Part shown: one piece after another, positions 1 to 9,033 of the stretch | Layout of the letters: each line of letters starts with the position of its first letter | How positions within the stretch are numbered: position 1 is the first letter of the stretch | Assembly (NCBI GenBank): GCA_004144345.1 | Contig: SEEL01000025.1 | Coordinates: forward strand, 1-48,398 | DNA length: 48,398 nucleotides | DNA from: Hyphomicrobiales bacterium | Lineage (GTDB): Bacteria > Pseudomonadota > Alphaproteobacteria > Rhizobiales > Devosiaceae | Direction: 5' to 3' | The notes under the pieces: model-generated | Databases searched by the model: none | What the model was told of the DNA's origin: nothing | Seen by the model: the letters and a program-made list of their open reading frames with translations, nothing else | Position numbers and translations under genes: made by a program

Positions 1-135
1 CCTCCGCCTCCTCCGCCGCCGAAGCCCAAGCCGCCGCACCATGGGAATGGGCATGGGTACGGCCATGACCATCACGGGCCGAAGGAGCACGGCGGCCATG
101 GCGGGGGCCATGGGCGGGATAGGTCTCGGCGTTAG
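1..135 (+). CDS. C-terminal fragment of a Pro-rich, His/Gly-rich protein (partial)
   Basis: The first frame is open from base 1 to a TAG at 133-135, giving the last 44 residues of a protein that begins outside the window. It opens with seven prolines in a row, continues through a short Lys/Pro linker and ends in a tail with nine histidines among many glycines. Such tails are low-complexity; they may bind metal ions or be a disordered extension of a secreted or envelope protein, but nothing here identifies a family. The gene is convergent with the nnr gene, whose stop codon lies seven bases beyond its own. The reading frame is supported by its continuity and compositional pattern only. Confidence 0.45.
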   Translation, partial: PPPPPPPKPKPPHHGNGHGYGHDHHGPKEHGGHGGGHGRDRSRR

Positions 136-141
136 TTGCGG

Positions 142-1587
142 CTAGAGCCCGGCGAGCACGTCGGGCAACAGATCGGGCAGATCTTCGCTGATGAGGCCCG
201 GGCGGCCGAAATGCCTCGCGGCTTCGGCGTGGATGTGAACGGCCGCACAGGCGGCTTCAAAGCCCGCCATCTTCTGCGCGAGGAGGCTCCCCGCAATGCC
301 GGCCAGCACATCGCCAGAGCCGGCCGTGCCGAGGCCCGGCGGGGCATTGCTGTTGATCGCGGCGCGTCCGTCGGGCGCGGCGATGACCGTGTCGGAGCCC
401 TTGAGGATGACGATGGCGCCGGAGCGGTGCGCGGCCGCGCGGGCGCGATCGAGCTTGGAGCCGGGCGGCCGGCCGAACAGGCGCTGGAACTCGCCTTCAT
501 GCGGGGTGAGGATCACCGGCCGGTCGGGGCGCGAACGGATCGAGGAAAACAGCGTTTCGGGGTCGTCCTTGACCACCGTCATGGCGTCGGCGTCGAGCAC
601 GGCGGCGGGCGCCAGGTCGAGCGTGTCGCCGACCCGCTCGCGGGTCGCGTCGGTGACCCCGGCGGCGGGGCCGATGACGACGCAATCGACCTTGCCGCCC
701 AGGAGCGCCCGGAACTCGTCGCGGCTCTCATAGGGCTTCAGCATGATGGCTGTGACGTGCGCGGCGTGGACCCGCAGCGCCTCGCGGTCGCCAAACAGGC
801 TCACTGCCCCGGCCCCGGCGCGCAGCGCCGCCAGCGCCGACAGCCGCGTGGCGCCGGTCTGCAGTTCCGGGCCGGACACCACGACGCAATGGCCGCGCGA
901 GTATTTGTGGGCCTCGGCGCCAAGGCGCGGCAGCGACCACAGATGCGGCCCGTTGGCCCAGGTTTTTGGGGCGATTTCGCCGAAGACCGAGGCCGGAATG
1001 CCGATGTCGGCGACGACGATCTCGCCGCAGAGATCGCGGCCCGGCGTCAGCAGATGGCCGGGCTTCTTGCGGAAGAAGGTGACGGTGAGATCGGCCTCGA
1101 CGGCGACGCCGCGTATCGCGCCGCTCGCCCCGTCGACGCCCGATGGCACGTCGATGGCAATGACGGGTTCGCCGCTGCGGTTCACCGCCTGGATCAGCGC
1201 GGCCATGTTGCCGGTGATGTCGCGGTCGATGCCGGCGCCGAGCAGCGCGTCGACGACGAGGCCGGCCGAGGAGAAATCGACGAGGTTGAGCTCGCCCCAG
1301 CGGGTGGCGTTGACGGCGGCGTCGCCGCGCAGCTGTTCGCGATCGCCGAGGAGCGCCACGCGCACCGGCCAGCCCGCCTCGCGCAGCTGCCGCGCCACGA
1401 CAAAGCCGTCGCCGCCATTATTGCCGGGACCGCAAAGGACCAGCACCGGGCGCTTGCCGTAGCGGCGCATGATCTCGTCCGTGACGGCGCGGCCAGCGTT
1501 TTCCATCAATTGCAGCGATAGCACCCCGGCGGCTCCGGCAAGCCGGTCGGCATGGGACATTTCGGCGGGAGTGAGCAGCTCATGCAT
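142..1587 (-). CDS. nnr: Bifunctional NAD(P)H-hydrate epimerase / ADP-dependent NAD(P)H-hydrate dehydratase
   Basis: Repairs damaged nicotinamide cofactors in the cytoplasm: the N-terminal half epimerises R- and S-NAD(P)HX and the C-terminal half dehydrates S-NAD(P)HX using ADP. The 481-residue length is that of the fused bacterial enzyme. The YjeF_N half shows [10 protein letters not shown] at residues 53-62; the ribokinase-like half shows PHEGEF near residue 355 and the GTAGSGD glycine-rich motif at about 420-426. Start is the ATG at 1585-1587, just upstream of the conserved LTPAEM beginning; its ribosome binding site is weak. It is convergent with the fragment at the window edge. It lies upstream of glnB-glnA in the general order seen in many rhizobial genomes, although tig, a tRNA and a flavoprotein stand between. 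Confidence 0.93.
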   Translation of the reverse strand: MHELLTPAEMSHADRLAGAAGVLSLQLMENAGRAVTDEIMRRYGKRPVLVLCGPGNNGGDGFVVARQLREAGWPVRVALLGDREQLRGDAAVNATRWGELNLVDFSSAGLVVDALLGAGIDRDITGNMAALIQAVNRSGEPVIAIDVPSGVDGASGAIRGVAVEADLTVTFFRKKPGHLLTPGRDLCGEIVVADIGIPASVFGEIAPKTWANGPHLWSLPRLGAEAHKYSRGHCVVVSGPELQTGATRLSALAALRAGAGAVSLFGDREALRVHAAHVTAIMLKPYESRDEFRALLGGKVDCVVIGPAAGVTDATRERVGDTLDLAPAAVLDADAMTVVKDDPETLFSSIRSRPDRPVILTPHEGEFQRLFGRPPGSKLDRARAAAHRSGAIVILKGSDTVIAAPDGRAAINSNAPPGLGTAGSGDVLAGIAGSLLAQKMAGFEAACAAVHIHAEAARHFGRPGLISEDLPDLLPDVLAGL

Positions 1588-1671
1588 GGCGGCGGGCGCT
1601 TTCTGCTACCGGCGGGAGGACCGGCACCGACGCAGCAAACGGCATCGGCGTAAACACGATGCAAATCTGCC

Positions 1672-1707
1672 CAAACAAAAAGGCCGCCGGGTGACCGACG
1701 GCCTTTT
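1672..1707 (-). terminator. Rho-independent terminator of tig
   Basis: On the minus strand a 9-bp stem (GGCCGTCGG with CCGGCGGCC, one G-T wobble, 4-base TCAC loop; stem at 1682-1690 and 1695-1703) is followed by TTTTTGTTTG. It begins about 20 bases after the tig stop codon, which is ideal placement. The hairpin is less perfect when read on the plus strand, so it mainly serves tig. Confidence 0.85.
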
Positions 1708-1727
1708 CTGATTTTAGTGCGGAAGAC

Positions 1728-3107
1728 TTAGTGGTGATGCTCTTCCGGGACTTCGTCGCCGTCGTCCTGGATGATCTTGGCGAGGTCTTCGCGGGTCATC
1801 TTCTTGTCGGTCTGGGTCGCGAGCTCAGCAACGAAATCGACGACCTTGTTCTCGAACACCGGTGCGCGGAGGCCGGCGAGGGCCTGCGGGTTCTTGCGGT
1901 AATAGTCGTAGACCTGCTGTTCCTGGCCCGGGAAGCGGCGGACTTCGGCGATCAGCGCCTGCTGATGCTCTTCTTCCGTCACTTCGACATTGTTCTTGTT
2001 GCCGATCTCGGCGACCACGAGGCCAAGGCGAACGCGGCGCTCGGCGATCTTGAGGTACTGCTCGCGGGCTTCGGCTTCGGTGGTGCCTTCATCCTCGAAC
2101 GAACGGCCGTGATGCTCGACTTCGTGCTTCACGCGTTCCCAGATGGTGTTGAACTCGGCTTCGACCAGCTGCTCCGGCACGCCAAACTTGTGGCCTTCGT
2201 CCAGGGCATCGAGGATCTGGCGCTTCATGGCGGCGCGGCTCATGGAGGTGAGCGCGGTGCCCATCTGATCCTTCACGGCGGTCTTGAGCGCATCGAGGTT
2301 TTCGAGGCCGAGGCGCTTGGCGAACTCGTCGTCGAGCTCACCGGCGTTCGGCGCGTCGATATGGAGGATGGTGACGTCGAACTGGGCCTTTTTGCCCTGC
2401 AGATCTTCCTTCTGGTAATCCTTGGGGAAGGTCACGTCGATGGTGCGGGTCTCGCCCTTCTTCATGCCGACGAGCTGCTCTTCGAAGCCCGGGATGAATT
2501 CGCCAGCGCCGACAACGAGGTGGGCGTGGTCGGACGAACCGCCGGCAAACGGCTTGCCGTCGATCTTGCCTTCGAAGCTGAGGCCGAGATTGTCGCCTTC
2601 GGCAACGACCCCGTCTTCGCCCTTGGGCTCATAGCCGCGGTTCTGGCGGAACACGCGCTGCATTTCCTTGTCGAGCTCTGCGTCAGTGCTCTCGACGACC
2701 GGACGGTCGAGCTTGAGCGACTTGAAGTCCATCAGCTCGACGGCCGGCAGCACTTCATAGGACACGTCGAAAGCCAGATCGGATTCGCCATCAAGCACGC
2801 GGTTGAGGGCGCCCTGATCTTCCGGCAGGTCGACCTTGGGCTGCGCCGCGGCGCGCTCGGAGCGCTCGGTCAGCGCGTCGGAGACGGTGGCGTTGATCGC
2901 GTCCTGCATGACTTCGGCCATGGCCGACTTGCCATAGACCTTCTTCATGTAGCTGGCCGGAACCTTGCCCGGACGGAAACCCTTGATGTTGGCGCGATCC
3001 TTGAGCTCGTCGAGACGGCTGTCCAGGCGAGTGTTGAGATCGTTCTTGGGGATGACCACGCTCAGCTTGCGCTTCAGGCCTTCATTGAGGGTTTCGGTGA
3101 CCTGCAT
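1728..3107 (-). CDS. tig: Trigger factor, ribosome-associated chaperone / prolyl isomerase
   Basis: Binds the ribosome near the peptide exit tunnel and shields nascent chains in the cytoplasm. The N-terminal ribosome-binding domain carries the signature GFRPGKVP at residues 43-50. An FKBP-type prolyl isomerase domain follows at about 160-250, with FEGKIDGKPFAGG and GFEEQLVGMKKGE, and then a long helical C-terminal domain. The protein ends in acidic residues and three histidines (EEHHH), a feature also seen in other trigger factors. 459 residues is normal for the family. Start is the ATG at 3105-3107. The gene lies 55 bases downstream of tRNA-Leu on the same strand and is followed by a strong terminator. 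Confidence 0.97.
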   Translation of the reverse strand: MQVTETLNEGLKRKLSVVIPKNDLNTRLDSRLDELKDRANIKGFRPGKVPASYMKKVYGKSAMAEVMQDAINATVSDALTERSERAAAQPKVDLPEDQGALNRVLDGESDLAFDVSYEVLPAVELMDFKSLKLDRPVVESTDAELDKEMQRVFRQNRGYEPKGEDGVVAEGDNLGLSFEGKIDGKPFAGGSSDHAHLVVGAGEFIPGFEEQLVGMKKGETRTIDVTFPKDYQKEDLQGKKAQFDVTILHIDAPNAGELDDEFAKRLGLENLDALKTAVKDQMGTALTSMSRAAMKRQILDALDEGHKFGVPEQLVEAEFNTIWERVKHEVEHHGRSFEDEGTTEAEAREQYLKIAERRVRLGLVVAEIGNKNNVEVTEEEHQQALIAEVRRFPGQEQQVYDYYRKNPQALAGLRAPVFENKVVDFVAELATQTDKKMTREDLAKIIQDDGDEVPEEHHH

Positions 3108-3162
3108 TCAGAATGTTCCGTTCGTTACGTGGTGCCGAGGCAAGCGGACTACCGGCGAAGAC

Positions 3163-3247
3163 TGGTGCGGGTGATAGGACTTGAACCTACACGCCTTGCG
3201 GCGACGGAACCTAAATCCGTTGCGTCTACCAGTTTCGCCACACCCGC
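3163..3247 (-). tRNA. tRNA-Leu (anticodon UAG)
   Basis: An 85-nt class II tRNA read on the minus strand. The acceptor stem pairs GCGGGTG with CACCCGC, followed by discriminator A and an encoded CCA. The anticodon stem ACGGA/TCCGT encloses the loop TTTAGGT, giving anticodon TAG. A long variable arm (CGCC GCAA GGCG) and the TTCAAGT T-loop are as expected for leucine tRNA. It decodes CUN codons, chiefly CUA. Confidence 0.97.
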
Positions 3248-3274
3248 GCGCCCCATGGCCGGGCTGCGCGGTCA

Positions 3275-3301
3275 GATATATGAAGTGATCCAGCCAGTCA
3301 A
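3275..3301 (-). promoter_or_regulatory. Probable sigma-70 promoter of tRNA-Leu
   Basis: On the minus strand TTGACT (3296-3301) and TATATC (3275-3280) are separated by 15 bases, about 30 bases upstream of the tRNA 5' end; a 17-base spacing to TATCTG is an alternative. It fits between the stop of the flavoprotein gene and the tRNA, so the tRNA need not depend on read-through. Confidence 0.55.
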
Positions 3302-3321
3302 AGCCTGAGATGCCCGCGCCG

Positions 3322-4218
3322 TCAGGTAAATCCGAGCAGCGAGCGGTGCGCGCCGACGGCCGCAAGCGAACCGCCCTGGATGGCCCCGTTGACGCTGTGC
3401 CGCGGACCGGCCAGATCGCCGGCCGCAAAGATGCCCCGGACGCTGGTCTCGAACTCGTCATTGACCCGGATATAGGGGCCCAGCACCGATTCCTCGGTGA
3501 CGATGCCGATATCCTCATGCAGCCGGGCGGACGGCTTGACCTTGGGATGTGCAAACATGCCGCCAAGCGCGATTTCCCGGCCATCGGCCATGCGGACGCC
3601 GGTCATCTGCCCGCCGCTGTGGACGATTTCGGCGACGCCGCCTTCGAGGACCGCCACGCCGCTCGCCTCGAGCCTCGCCACTTCGCCATCGGGCAAATCG
3701 AGGCCATTGCTGAACAGGGTGAGATTGTCGGTCCAGTCGCGCAGCAGCGCGGTGACATGCAGTGATGCCGGCGAGGAGTAAAGCAGCCCCAGCGGCCGGT
3801 CCGCGATCTCGTAGCCGTGGCAATAGGGGCAATGCACGACCGTCTTGCCCCAGCACTCGGCAAAGCCCGGAATGGCGGGGAACTGGTCGGCGACGCCATA
3901 GCTCAGAATCAGCCGGCGCGCCGGAAACAGGCCGCCATCGAGCGTGCGGATCACGAAATCATCGGCCACGCCGCCGATCCCCACGGCCTCGGCCACCACA
4001 TGGCGGGCAGTCGGATAGGCCAGCACATTGGCAAGGCCGGCGGCCCGGATCGCGGCCGGCGGTGCGCCATCGAAACCGAGCACATTGTGAGCGCCCTCGG
4101 CGTAGCGGTTGCGCGGCAAATCGGTGTCGAGGATCGTCACCCTGCGGCGGGCCCGCACCAGATGCATCGCTGCTGTCAGACCGGCAAAGCTGCCGCCCAC
4201 GATCACTACGTCATCCAT
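3322..4218 (-). CDS. Thioredoxin-reductase-like FAD/NAD(P)-dependent oxidoreductase
   Basis: A 298-residue cytoplasmic flavoprotein. The N-terminal FAD-binding motif VIVGGSFAGLTAA is at residues 5-17, a CPYC dithiol embedded in HCPYCHGYE at about 128-136 occupies the position of the thioredoxin reductase active-site CATC, and the C-terminal FAD segment GIFAAGDLAG ends the fold. The CPYCHGYE variant belongs to thioredoxin-reductase-like proteins that often act on low-molecular-weight disulfides or dithiol substrates rather than thioredoxin, so trxB is not assigned. The ATG at 4216-4218 is preceded by a strong GAGGTGAG ribosome binding site. A small palindrome lies directly upstream (4233-4249). 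The real substrate cannot be told from sequence. Confidence 0.85.
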   Translation of the reverse strand: MDDVVIVGGSFAGLTAAMHLVRARRRVTILDTDLPRNRYAEGAHNVLGFDGAPPAAIRAAGLANVLAYPTARHVVAEAVGIGGVADDFVIRTLDGGLFPARRLILSYGVADQFPAIPGFAECWGKTVVHCPYCHGYEIADRPLGLLYSSPASLHVTALLRDWTDNLTLFSNGLDLPDGEVARLEASGVAVLEGGVAEIVHSGGQMTGVRMADGREIALGGMFAHPKVKPSARLHEDIGIVTEESVLGPYIRVNDEFETSVRGIFAAGDLAGPRHSVNGAIQGGSLAAVGAHRSLLGFT

Positions 4219-4232
4219 CGCTCACCTCGAAT

Positions 4233-4249
4233 GTAATAACATTACGTTA
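4233..4249. promoter_or_regulatory. Palindromic putative operator upstream of the flavoprotein gene
   Basis: Two interlocking inverted repeats, GTAAT-AAC-ATTAC (4233-4245) and TAAC-ATTAC-GTTA (4237-4249), sit about 15-31 bases upstream of the start codon, just above the ribosome binding site. The AT-rich palindrome stands out against GC-rich surroundings and has the size of a dimeric repressor site (MarR, TetR or ArsR type). No regulator gene is adjacent. Confidence 0.45.
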
Positions 4250-4316
4250 CCGGGGCTGCCGGGCGAAGGCAAGACGGGATGGCGGAGAAATTCGGAACGG
4301 AACCGCCTAATCTGTT

Positions 4317-4384
4317 TGCACTCCCCTGCACCCGACCCGCCTTGAGCTGTCTATTTCAGGCGCACACTGCACATTCTTTGTGCA
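4317..4384 (+). promoter_or_regulatory. NtrC-type upstream activating sites for glnB-glnA
   Basis: A perfect inverted repeat TGCACA-N5-TGTGCA at 4368-4384 matches the NtrC enhancer layout TGCACC-N5-GGTGCA. Two further half-sites, TGCAC at 4317-4321 and TGCACC at 4327-4332, lie upstream. The palindrome is centred roughly 120 bases before the predicted transcription start of the sigma-54 promoter, the usual distance for NtrC enhancers. NtrC binding is inferred from pattern and context. Confidence 0.75.
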
Positions 4385-4448
4385 TCATGGTGGTTTTCCG
4401 CGCTTGTCGGCAGATGAAGCACCTGCCCTATCCTATTGGCATCACTGA

Positions 4449-4868
<420 letters not shown>

Positions 4869-4915
4869 GCCGTCGCCACTAACAGCAATCACAGAGACCT
4901 ATAACGGGGAAAACC

Positions 4916-6325
4916 ATGACTACTGCCGCTGACATCCTCAAGAGGATCAAGGACGAGAACATCAAATACGTCGATTTCCGCTTCACTGACATGCGCGGCA
5001 AGCTGCAGCACGTCACCTTCGATCAGACCATGATCGACGCGGAAATCTTCGAAGAAGGCACGATGTTCGACGGTTCGTCGATCGCCGGCTGGAAGGCCAT
5101 CAACGAGTCCGATATGGTGCTGATGCCCGATCCGGATTCGGCCTATCTCGACCCGTTCTTCTCGGCCTCGACGCTCGCCATCAACTGCGACGTGCTCGAA
5201 CCGCTGACCTACCAGCCCTATAGCCGCGACCCGCGTACCACGGCCAAGAAGGCCGAGGCGTATGTGAAGACTCTCGGCATCGGCGACAGCGTCTATTTCG
5301 GCCCCGAGCCCGAATTCTTCATCTTCGACGACGTCCGCTTCTCGAACACGACCTACAAGGTCGGTTTCTCGGTGGACCATTCGGAACTGCCGACCAACAA
5401 CGACACCCAGTACGAGCAGGGCAATAACGGCCACCATATCGGCCTCAAGAAGGGCTACTTCCCGGTGCCGCCGCTCGACACCGCGCAGGACATGCGTGGC
5501 GAGATGCTGGCCGCGATGGGCGCCATGGGCGTGCCGATCGAAAAGCACCACCACGAAGTGGCGTCGGCGCAGCACGAACTGGGCATCAAGTACTGCCCGA
5601 TCATCAAGGCCGCTGACTCGGTCCAGATCTACAAGTACGTGATCCAGCAGGTGGCGCAGGCCTACGGCAAGACCGTGACCTTCATGCCCAAGCCGGTCTA
5701 CGGCGACAATGGTTCGGGCATGCACTGCCACCAGTCGATCTGGAAGGACGGCAAGCCGCTGTTCGCCGGCGACCAGTATGCGGGCCTGTCGATGGACGCG
5801 CTCTACTACATCGGCGGCATCATCAAGCACGCCAAGGCCATCAACGCCTTCACCAACCCGACGACCAACAGCTACAAGCGCCTGGTCCCCGGCTTCGAAG
5901 CCCCCGTGCTGCTCGCCTATTCGGCGCGTAACCGCTCGGCTTCCTGCCGTATCCCCTTCGGCCAGTCGCCGAAGGCCAAGCGCGTCGAAGTCCGCTTCCC
6001 CGATCCGCTGGCGAACCCGTATCTCGGCTTTGCCGCGATGCTGATGGCCGGCCTCGACGGCATCAAGAACAAGATCCACCCGGGCGACCCGATGGACAAG
6101 GATCTGTACGAGCTGCCGCCGGAAGAACTGAAGCAGATCCCGACGGTTTGCGGTTCGCTCCGCGAGGCGCTGGAAAGCCTCGACAAGGACCGCGAGTTCC
6201 TGCTCGCCGGTGGCGTGTTCGACAACGACCAGATCGACGCCTACATCGACCTCAAGATGACGGAAGTCATCAAGTTCGAGCACACCCCGCACCCGGTCGA
6301 GTACGAAATGTACTACTCGGCCTAA
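4916..6325 (+). CDS. glnA: Glutamine synthetase type I
   Basis: Condenses glutamate and ammonia to glutamine with ATP; the central enzyme of ammonium assimilation, a cytoplasmic dodecamer. The 469-residue protein has the type I beta-Grasp start, the FDGSSIAGW segment at about 58-66, the metal-binding [10 protein letters not shown] region, the ATP-site [10 protein letters not shown] and the adenylylation site with Tyr398 in DLYELPPEE, equivalent to Tyr397 of E. coli. Adenylylation by GlnE in response to PII is therefore expected. The ATG at 4916 follows a GGGGAAAACC leader. It is the second gene of the glnB-glnA operon and ends at a strong terminator. Confidence 0.98.
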   Translation: MTTAADILKRIKDENIKYVDFRFTDMRGKLQHVTFDQTMIDAEIFEEGTMFDGSSIAGWKAINESDMVLMPDPDSAYLDPFFSASTLAINCDVLEPLTYQPYSRDPRTTAKKAEAYVKTLGIGDSVYFGPEPEFFIFDDVRFSNTTYKVGFSVDHSELPTNNDTQYEQGNNGHHIGLKKGYFPVPPLDTAQDMRGEMLAAMGAMGVPIEKHHHEVASAQHELGIKYCPIIKAADSVQIYKYVIQQVAQAYGKTVTFMPKPVYGDNGSGMHCHQSIWKDGKPLFAGDQYAGLSMDALYYIGGIIKHAKAINAFTNPTTNSYKRLVPGFEAPVLLAYSARNRSASCRIPFGQSPKAKRVEVRFPDPLANPYLGFAAMLMAGLDGIKNKIHPGDPMDKDLYELPPEELKQIPTVCGSLREALESLDKDREFLLAGGVFDNDQIDAYIDLKMTEVIKFEHTPHPVEYEMYYSA

Positions 6326-6348
6326 GGCCGGCCGAATTGCTGAATTTG

Positions 6349-6377
6349 AAAGGGCCCCGCGGGGCCCTTTCTCTTTT
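6349..6377 (+). terminator. Rho-independent terminator of glnB-glnA
   Basis: A perfect 10-bp inverted repeat (AAAGGGCCCC at 6349-6358, complement at 6361-6370) with a two-base centre is followed by CTCTTTT. It lies 24 bases after the glnA stop. Confidence 0.93.
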
Positions 6378-6403
6378 GCGGCCGCTTCGGCTAAGCCTCG
6401 GGC

Positions 6404-7225
6404 ATGAGTGAAACCGACGCGATTGCCAGATCCCCTGCCCCACGCACGCCCCGCACCCTGGCCGCCGACCTGCGCCGGCTGGGCGTCACCGCGGGTGATA
6501 TCCTGCTCGTCCATTCATCGCTGAGCGCCATCGGCTTCGTGGCGGCGGGGCCGGTTGGCGTGATCGAGGGATTGCTGGCGGCCGTCGGGCCAACGGGTAC
6601 GATCGCGATGCCCGCGCATTCCGGCCAGATGAGCGACCCGGCGCATTGGCAGAACCCGCCCGTGCCGGCGGATTGGGTCGAGACGCTGCGGGCGGAAACG
6701 CCGGCCTTCGATCCACGCACCACGCCGACGCGCCAGATGGGCGCCATCGCCGAACTGTTCCGCACCTGGCCCGGCGCCCTGCGCAGCAATCACCCGACCT
6801 CGTCCTTCGCGGCGCTCGGACCGGCCGCGGCGGCCATCACAGCGGGGCACGAGCTGGCGAGCCCGCTGGGCGAGCAATCGCCCCTGATGCGGCTCTATGA
6901 GCGGCGGGCAAAGGTGCTGCTGCTCGGCGTCGGCTTCGAGCGCTGCACGGCCCTGCATCTCGCCGAGCAATGGGCGTGGCCCGGGATGTCGCCGGAACGG
7001 TCGGGCTCGCCCATCCTCGTCGACGGCAAGCGCCAATGGGTCGCTTATGAGGCACCCGGCCTCGGCGACAGCGACCAGTATGGGGCGATCGGAACGGCGT
7101 TCGTATCGACGGGCGCCGCGACGGCCGGCGAGGTCGGCTCGGCCCCGTCATTGCTCTTCGGGCTGGCCGATATTGTGGACTTCGCCACCGGCGAATGGCG
7201 GACGCGGCCAATCGGAACATACTAG
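6404..7225 (+). CDS. AAC(3)-family aminoglycoside N-acetyltransferase-like protein
   Basis: Members of this antibiotic acetyltransferase family transfer acetyl from acetyl-CoA to the 3-amino group of aminoglycosides; chromosomal relatives such as YokD may have other natural substrates. The 273-residue protein has [13 protein letters not shown] near residue 34, the conserved [10 protein letters not shown] block near 128 and [15 protein letters not shown] near 172, which matches the usual LG..N.T.LH..E motif. Length and motif order are normal, so it looks intact. It sits alone between the glnA terminator and the DUF808 gene, with a poor ribosome binding site before the ATG at 6404. Whether it gives real resistance cannot be judged from sequence; base composition is like its neighbours, arguing against recent acquisition. 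Confidence 0.85.
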   Translation: MSETDAIARSPAPRTPRTLAADLRRLGVTAGDILLVHSSLSAIGFVAAGPVGVIEGLLAAVGPTGTIAMPAHSGQMSDPAHWQNPPVPADWVETLRAETPAFDPRTTPTRQMGAIAELFRTWPGALRSNHPTSSFAALGPAAAAITAGHELASPLGEQSPLMRLYERRAKVLLLGVGFERCTALHLAEQWAWPGMSPERSGSPILVDGKRQWVAYEAPGLGDSDQYGAIGTAFVSTGAATAGEVGSAPSLLFGLADIVDFATGEWRTRPIGTY

Positions 7226-7272
7226 CACTTGCCCCGTTGCGTCCCGGGATTTGCTTATGCTCTACGGTAGAT

Positions 7273-8274
7273 ATGTCTGTTGGCCTGCTTGCCCTGCTTG
7301 ATGATGTCGCCGCGTTCGCCAAGGTCGCGGCGGCGTCGATCGATGACGTCACCGGCGCCGCCGCCAAAGCCTCGGCCAAGGCCGCGGGTGCGGTGATCGA
7401 CGATGCCGCGGTGACGCCCAACTATGTGACGGGCTTCACCGCCGACCGCGAACTGCCGATGATCGCGCGGATCACCATCGGCTCGCTCCGCAACAAGCTG
7501 CTGATCCTGCTGCCGGCCGCCCTGCTGCTGAGCCTGTTCCTGCCCTGGGCGATTACCCCGCTGCTGATGCTGGGCGCCTGCTACCTCTGCTACGAGGGTG
7601 CCGAAAAGGTTTATGCGGCGGTGTTCCCGCACGGCGCGCACGCGCACGAAGCGGAACTGAGCAGCACCGCCCTCGATGCCAAGAGCTTCGAGGACGATCG
7701 CGTGGCGGGGGCAATCCAGACGGACTTCATTCTCTCTGCCGAAATCATGACCATTGCCCTGTCGACCGTACCGGCGCTGCCGTTCTGGGAGCAGGCGGTC
7801 GTGCTCGCGGTGGTCGGCGTCTTCATCACTCTGGCCGTCTATGGCGTCGTGGCGCTGATCGTGCGGGCCGACGATATCGGGCTGGCACTGGCCCGCAATG
7901 GCCGCACCAAGACGGGACGCGCCTTCGGCCGCGGCCTCGTGGTGGGCGTGCCGTACTTCCTGCAATTGCTGGGCGTGGTCGGCACGGCGGCGATGATCTG
8001 GGTGGGCGGCGGCATCGTCGTACACGGGCTCGGCGAGTTCGGCCTGCCGCAGATCGGGCATCTGATCGAAGCCGCCGGAGCTGCCGCAGGGGAGATCCTG
8101 CCGGCGCTGCACAGCGTCACGGAGACCTTTGTCGTCATCCTCGGCGACGGCATCTTCGGCTTGCTGCTCGGACTGCTGCTGATCCCGGTGGTGAGCTATG
8201 TGATCACGCCGGTCTGGAAGGCGATCAAGCGCCTGCTGCGCGGCTACAAGCCGGAAGCACCCAAGGCGCACTAG
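7273..8274 (+). CDS. DUF808 (YedI-like) inner membrane protein
   Basis: A 333-residue polytopic membrane protein of unknown function. It starts with the family hallmark MSVGLLALLDDVAAFAKVAA, followed by TGFTADRELPMIARI, then a hydrophobic pair ending LPWAITPLLMLGACYLCYEG. Further membrane segments occur at about 160-200, 225-255 and 285-310, and a basic tail ends the protein. The chosen start is the ATG at 7273; an upstream in-frame ATG at 7195 overlaps the preceding gene and adds 26 residues without family resemblance. It follows the AAC(3)-like gene by 47 bases on the same strand and is tail-to-tail with the PilZ gene. Confidence 0.87.
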   Translation: MSVGLLALLDDVAAFAKVAAASIDDVTGAAAKASAKAAGAVIDDAAVTPNYVTGFTADRELPMIARITIGSLRNKLLILLPAALLLSLFLPWAITPLLMLGACYLCYEGAEKVYAAVFPHGAHAHEAELSSTALDAKSFEDDRVAGAIQTDFILSAEIMTIALSTVPALPFWEQAVVLAVVGVFITLAVYGVVALIVRADDIGLALARNGRTKTGRAFGRGLVVGVPYFLQLLGVVGTAAMIWVGGGIVVHGLGEFGLPQIGHLIEAAGAAAGEILPALHSVTETFVVILGDGIFGLLLGLLLIPVVSYVITPVWKAIKRLLRGYKPEAPKAH

Positions 8275-8275
8275 G

Positions 8276-8968
8276 TCAGGCGGCAGGGCCTCTCGGCCAG
8301 ACTTCCGGCGCCGGGTGGCTCACGGGCTCGAAGCCGGTGACCAATTGCTCCAGCCCCTCGGCATCCTGCGACGCCTCGAACTGCACAGCAAAGCCGACAT
8401 CGAGGCGGCGGACCACGTGGCAGATCAGCGTGCCGAGGACCAGCTGTTCGCCGACCTGCGGCACGTACTGGCACGACACGGCGGCGCCGCTGCGCGACAT
8501 GTCGATGACGAAGCACTTGGCGACACGGCCATCCTGCAGGCCCAACGTCGAGCGTGGATCGCGCGGCTGGAAGCGCCTGAAGTCGCGCTGGTCGTTCTGC
8601 TTGCGAACGCTCTTCTTCTTGAGCCAGTCGATCTTGGCCGCAAGCTTGGCGCGATGCTGGTCGGAGGCGACAATGTCGAAGACGAAGCCATCATCGATGT
8701 GCCGCTCGATGGTGCCGCGCACGATGCCGATGCCGTCGAACCGCGCCGTCAGCCATTCGCCAGGGTCGCCCGCGACCGGTGCGGTGATCGACACGGCGGC
8801 GGCGGAGATGCTCTGCGTCCGGCACGCATAGACCTCGACATCGCCCGTGACGATCTCACGCCGCTCCGACAGAGTATAACAACCGTTGATCGGCCCGACA
8901 TAACGGACGTCGAGCCGACGATCTTCAACGCGCTGTACAGAACCGCTAGATACCGGCCGCCTCAGCAT
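8276..8968 (-). CDS. Tandem PilZ-domain protein (c-di-GMP effector)
   Basis: A cytoplasmic protein of about 230 residues with two PilZ-like halves. The C-terminal half has a complete c-di-GMP site: RRFQPR (the RxxxR element) and then DMSRSG (D/NxSxxG). The N-terminal half keeps RRLDVR but has only a degenerate SISAAA second motif, so it may be structural. Such proteins change motility, exopolysaccharide or gene expression when c-di-GMP is bound; the output here is unknown. The ATG at 8966-8968 is preceded by TTGGAAC; an in-frame TTG at 8999-9001 would add 11 residues. It lies 65 bases downstream of the ABC-F gene on the same strand and could be co-transcribed with it. Confidence 0.8.
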   Translation of the reverse strand: MLRRPVSSGSVQRVEDRRLDVRYVGPINGCYTLSERREIVTGDVEVYACRTQSISAAAVSITAPVAGDPGEWLTARFDGIGIVRGTIERHIDDGFVFDIVASDQHRAKLAAKIDWLKKKSVRKQNDQRDFRRFQPRDPRSTLGLQDGRVAKCFVIDMSRSGAAVSCQYVPQVGEQLVLGTLICHVVRRLDVGFAVQFEASQDAEGLEQLVTGFEPVSHPAPEVWPRGPAA

Positions 8969-9033
8969 GGATGTTCCAAGTGTTAGCAAGCATTCGTACA
9001 AACAAATGTTAGTCCGCGATGATGAATACTTCC

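Noticed and set aside
3108-3584. Minus-strand 158-codon frame spanning tRNA-Leu
   Set aside because: It runs through the tRNA and the end of the flavoprotein gene; it is a frame shadow.
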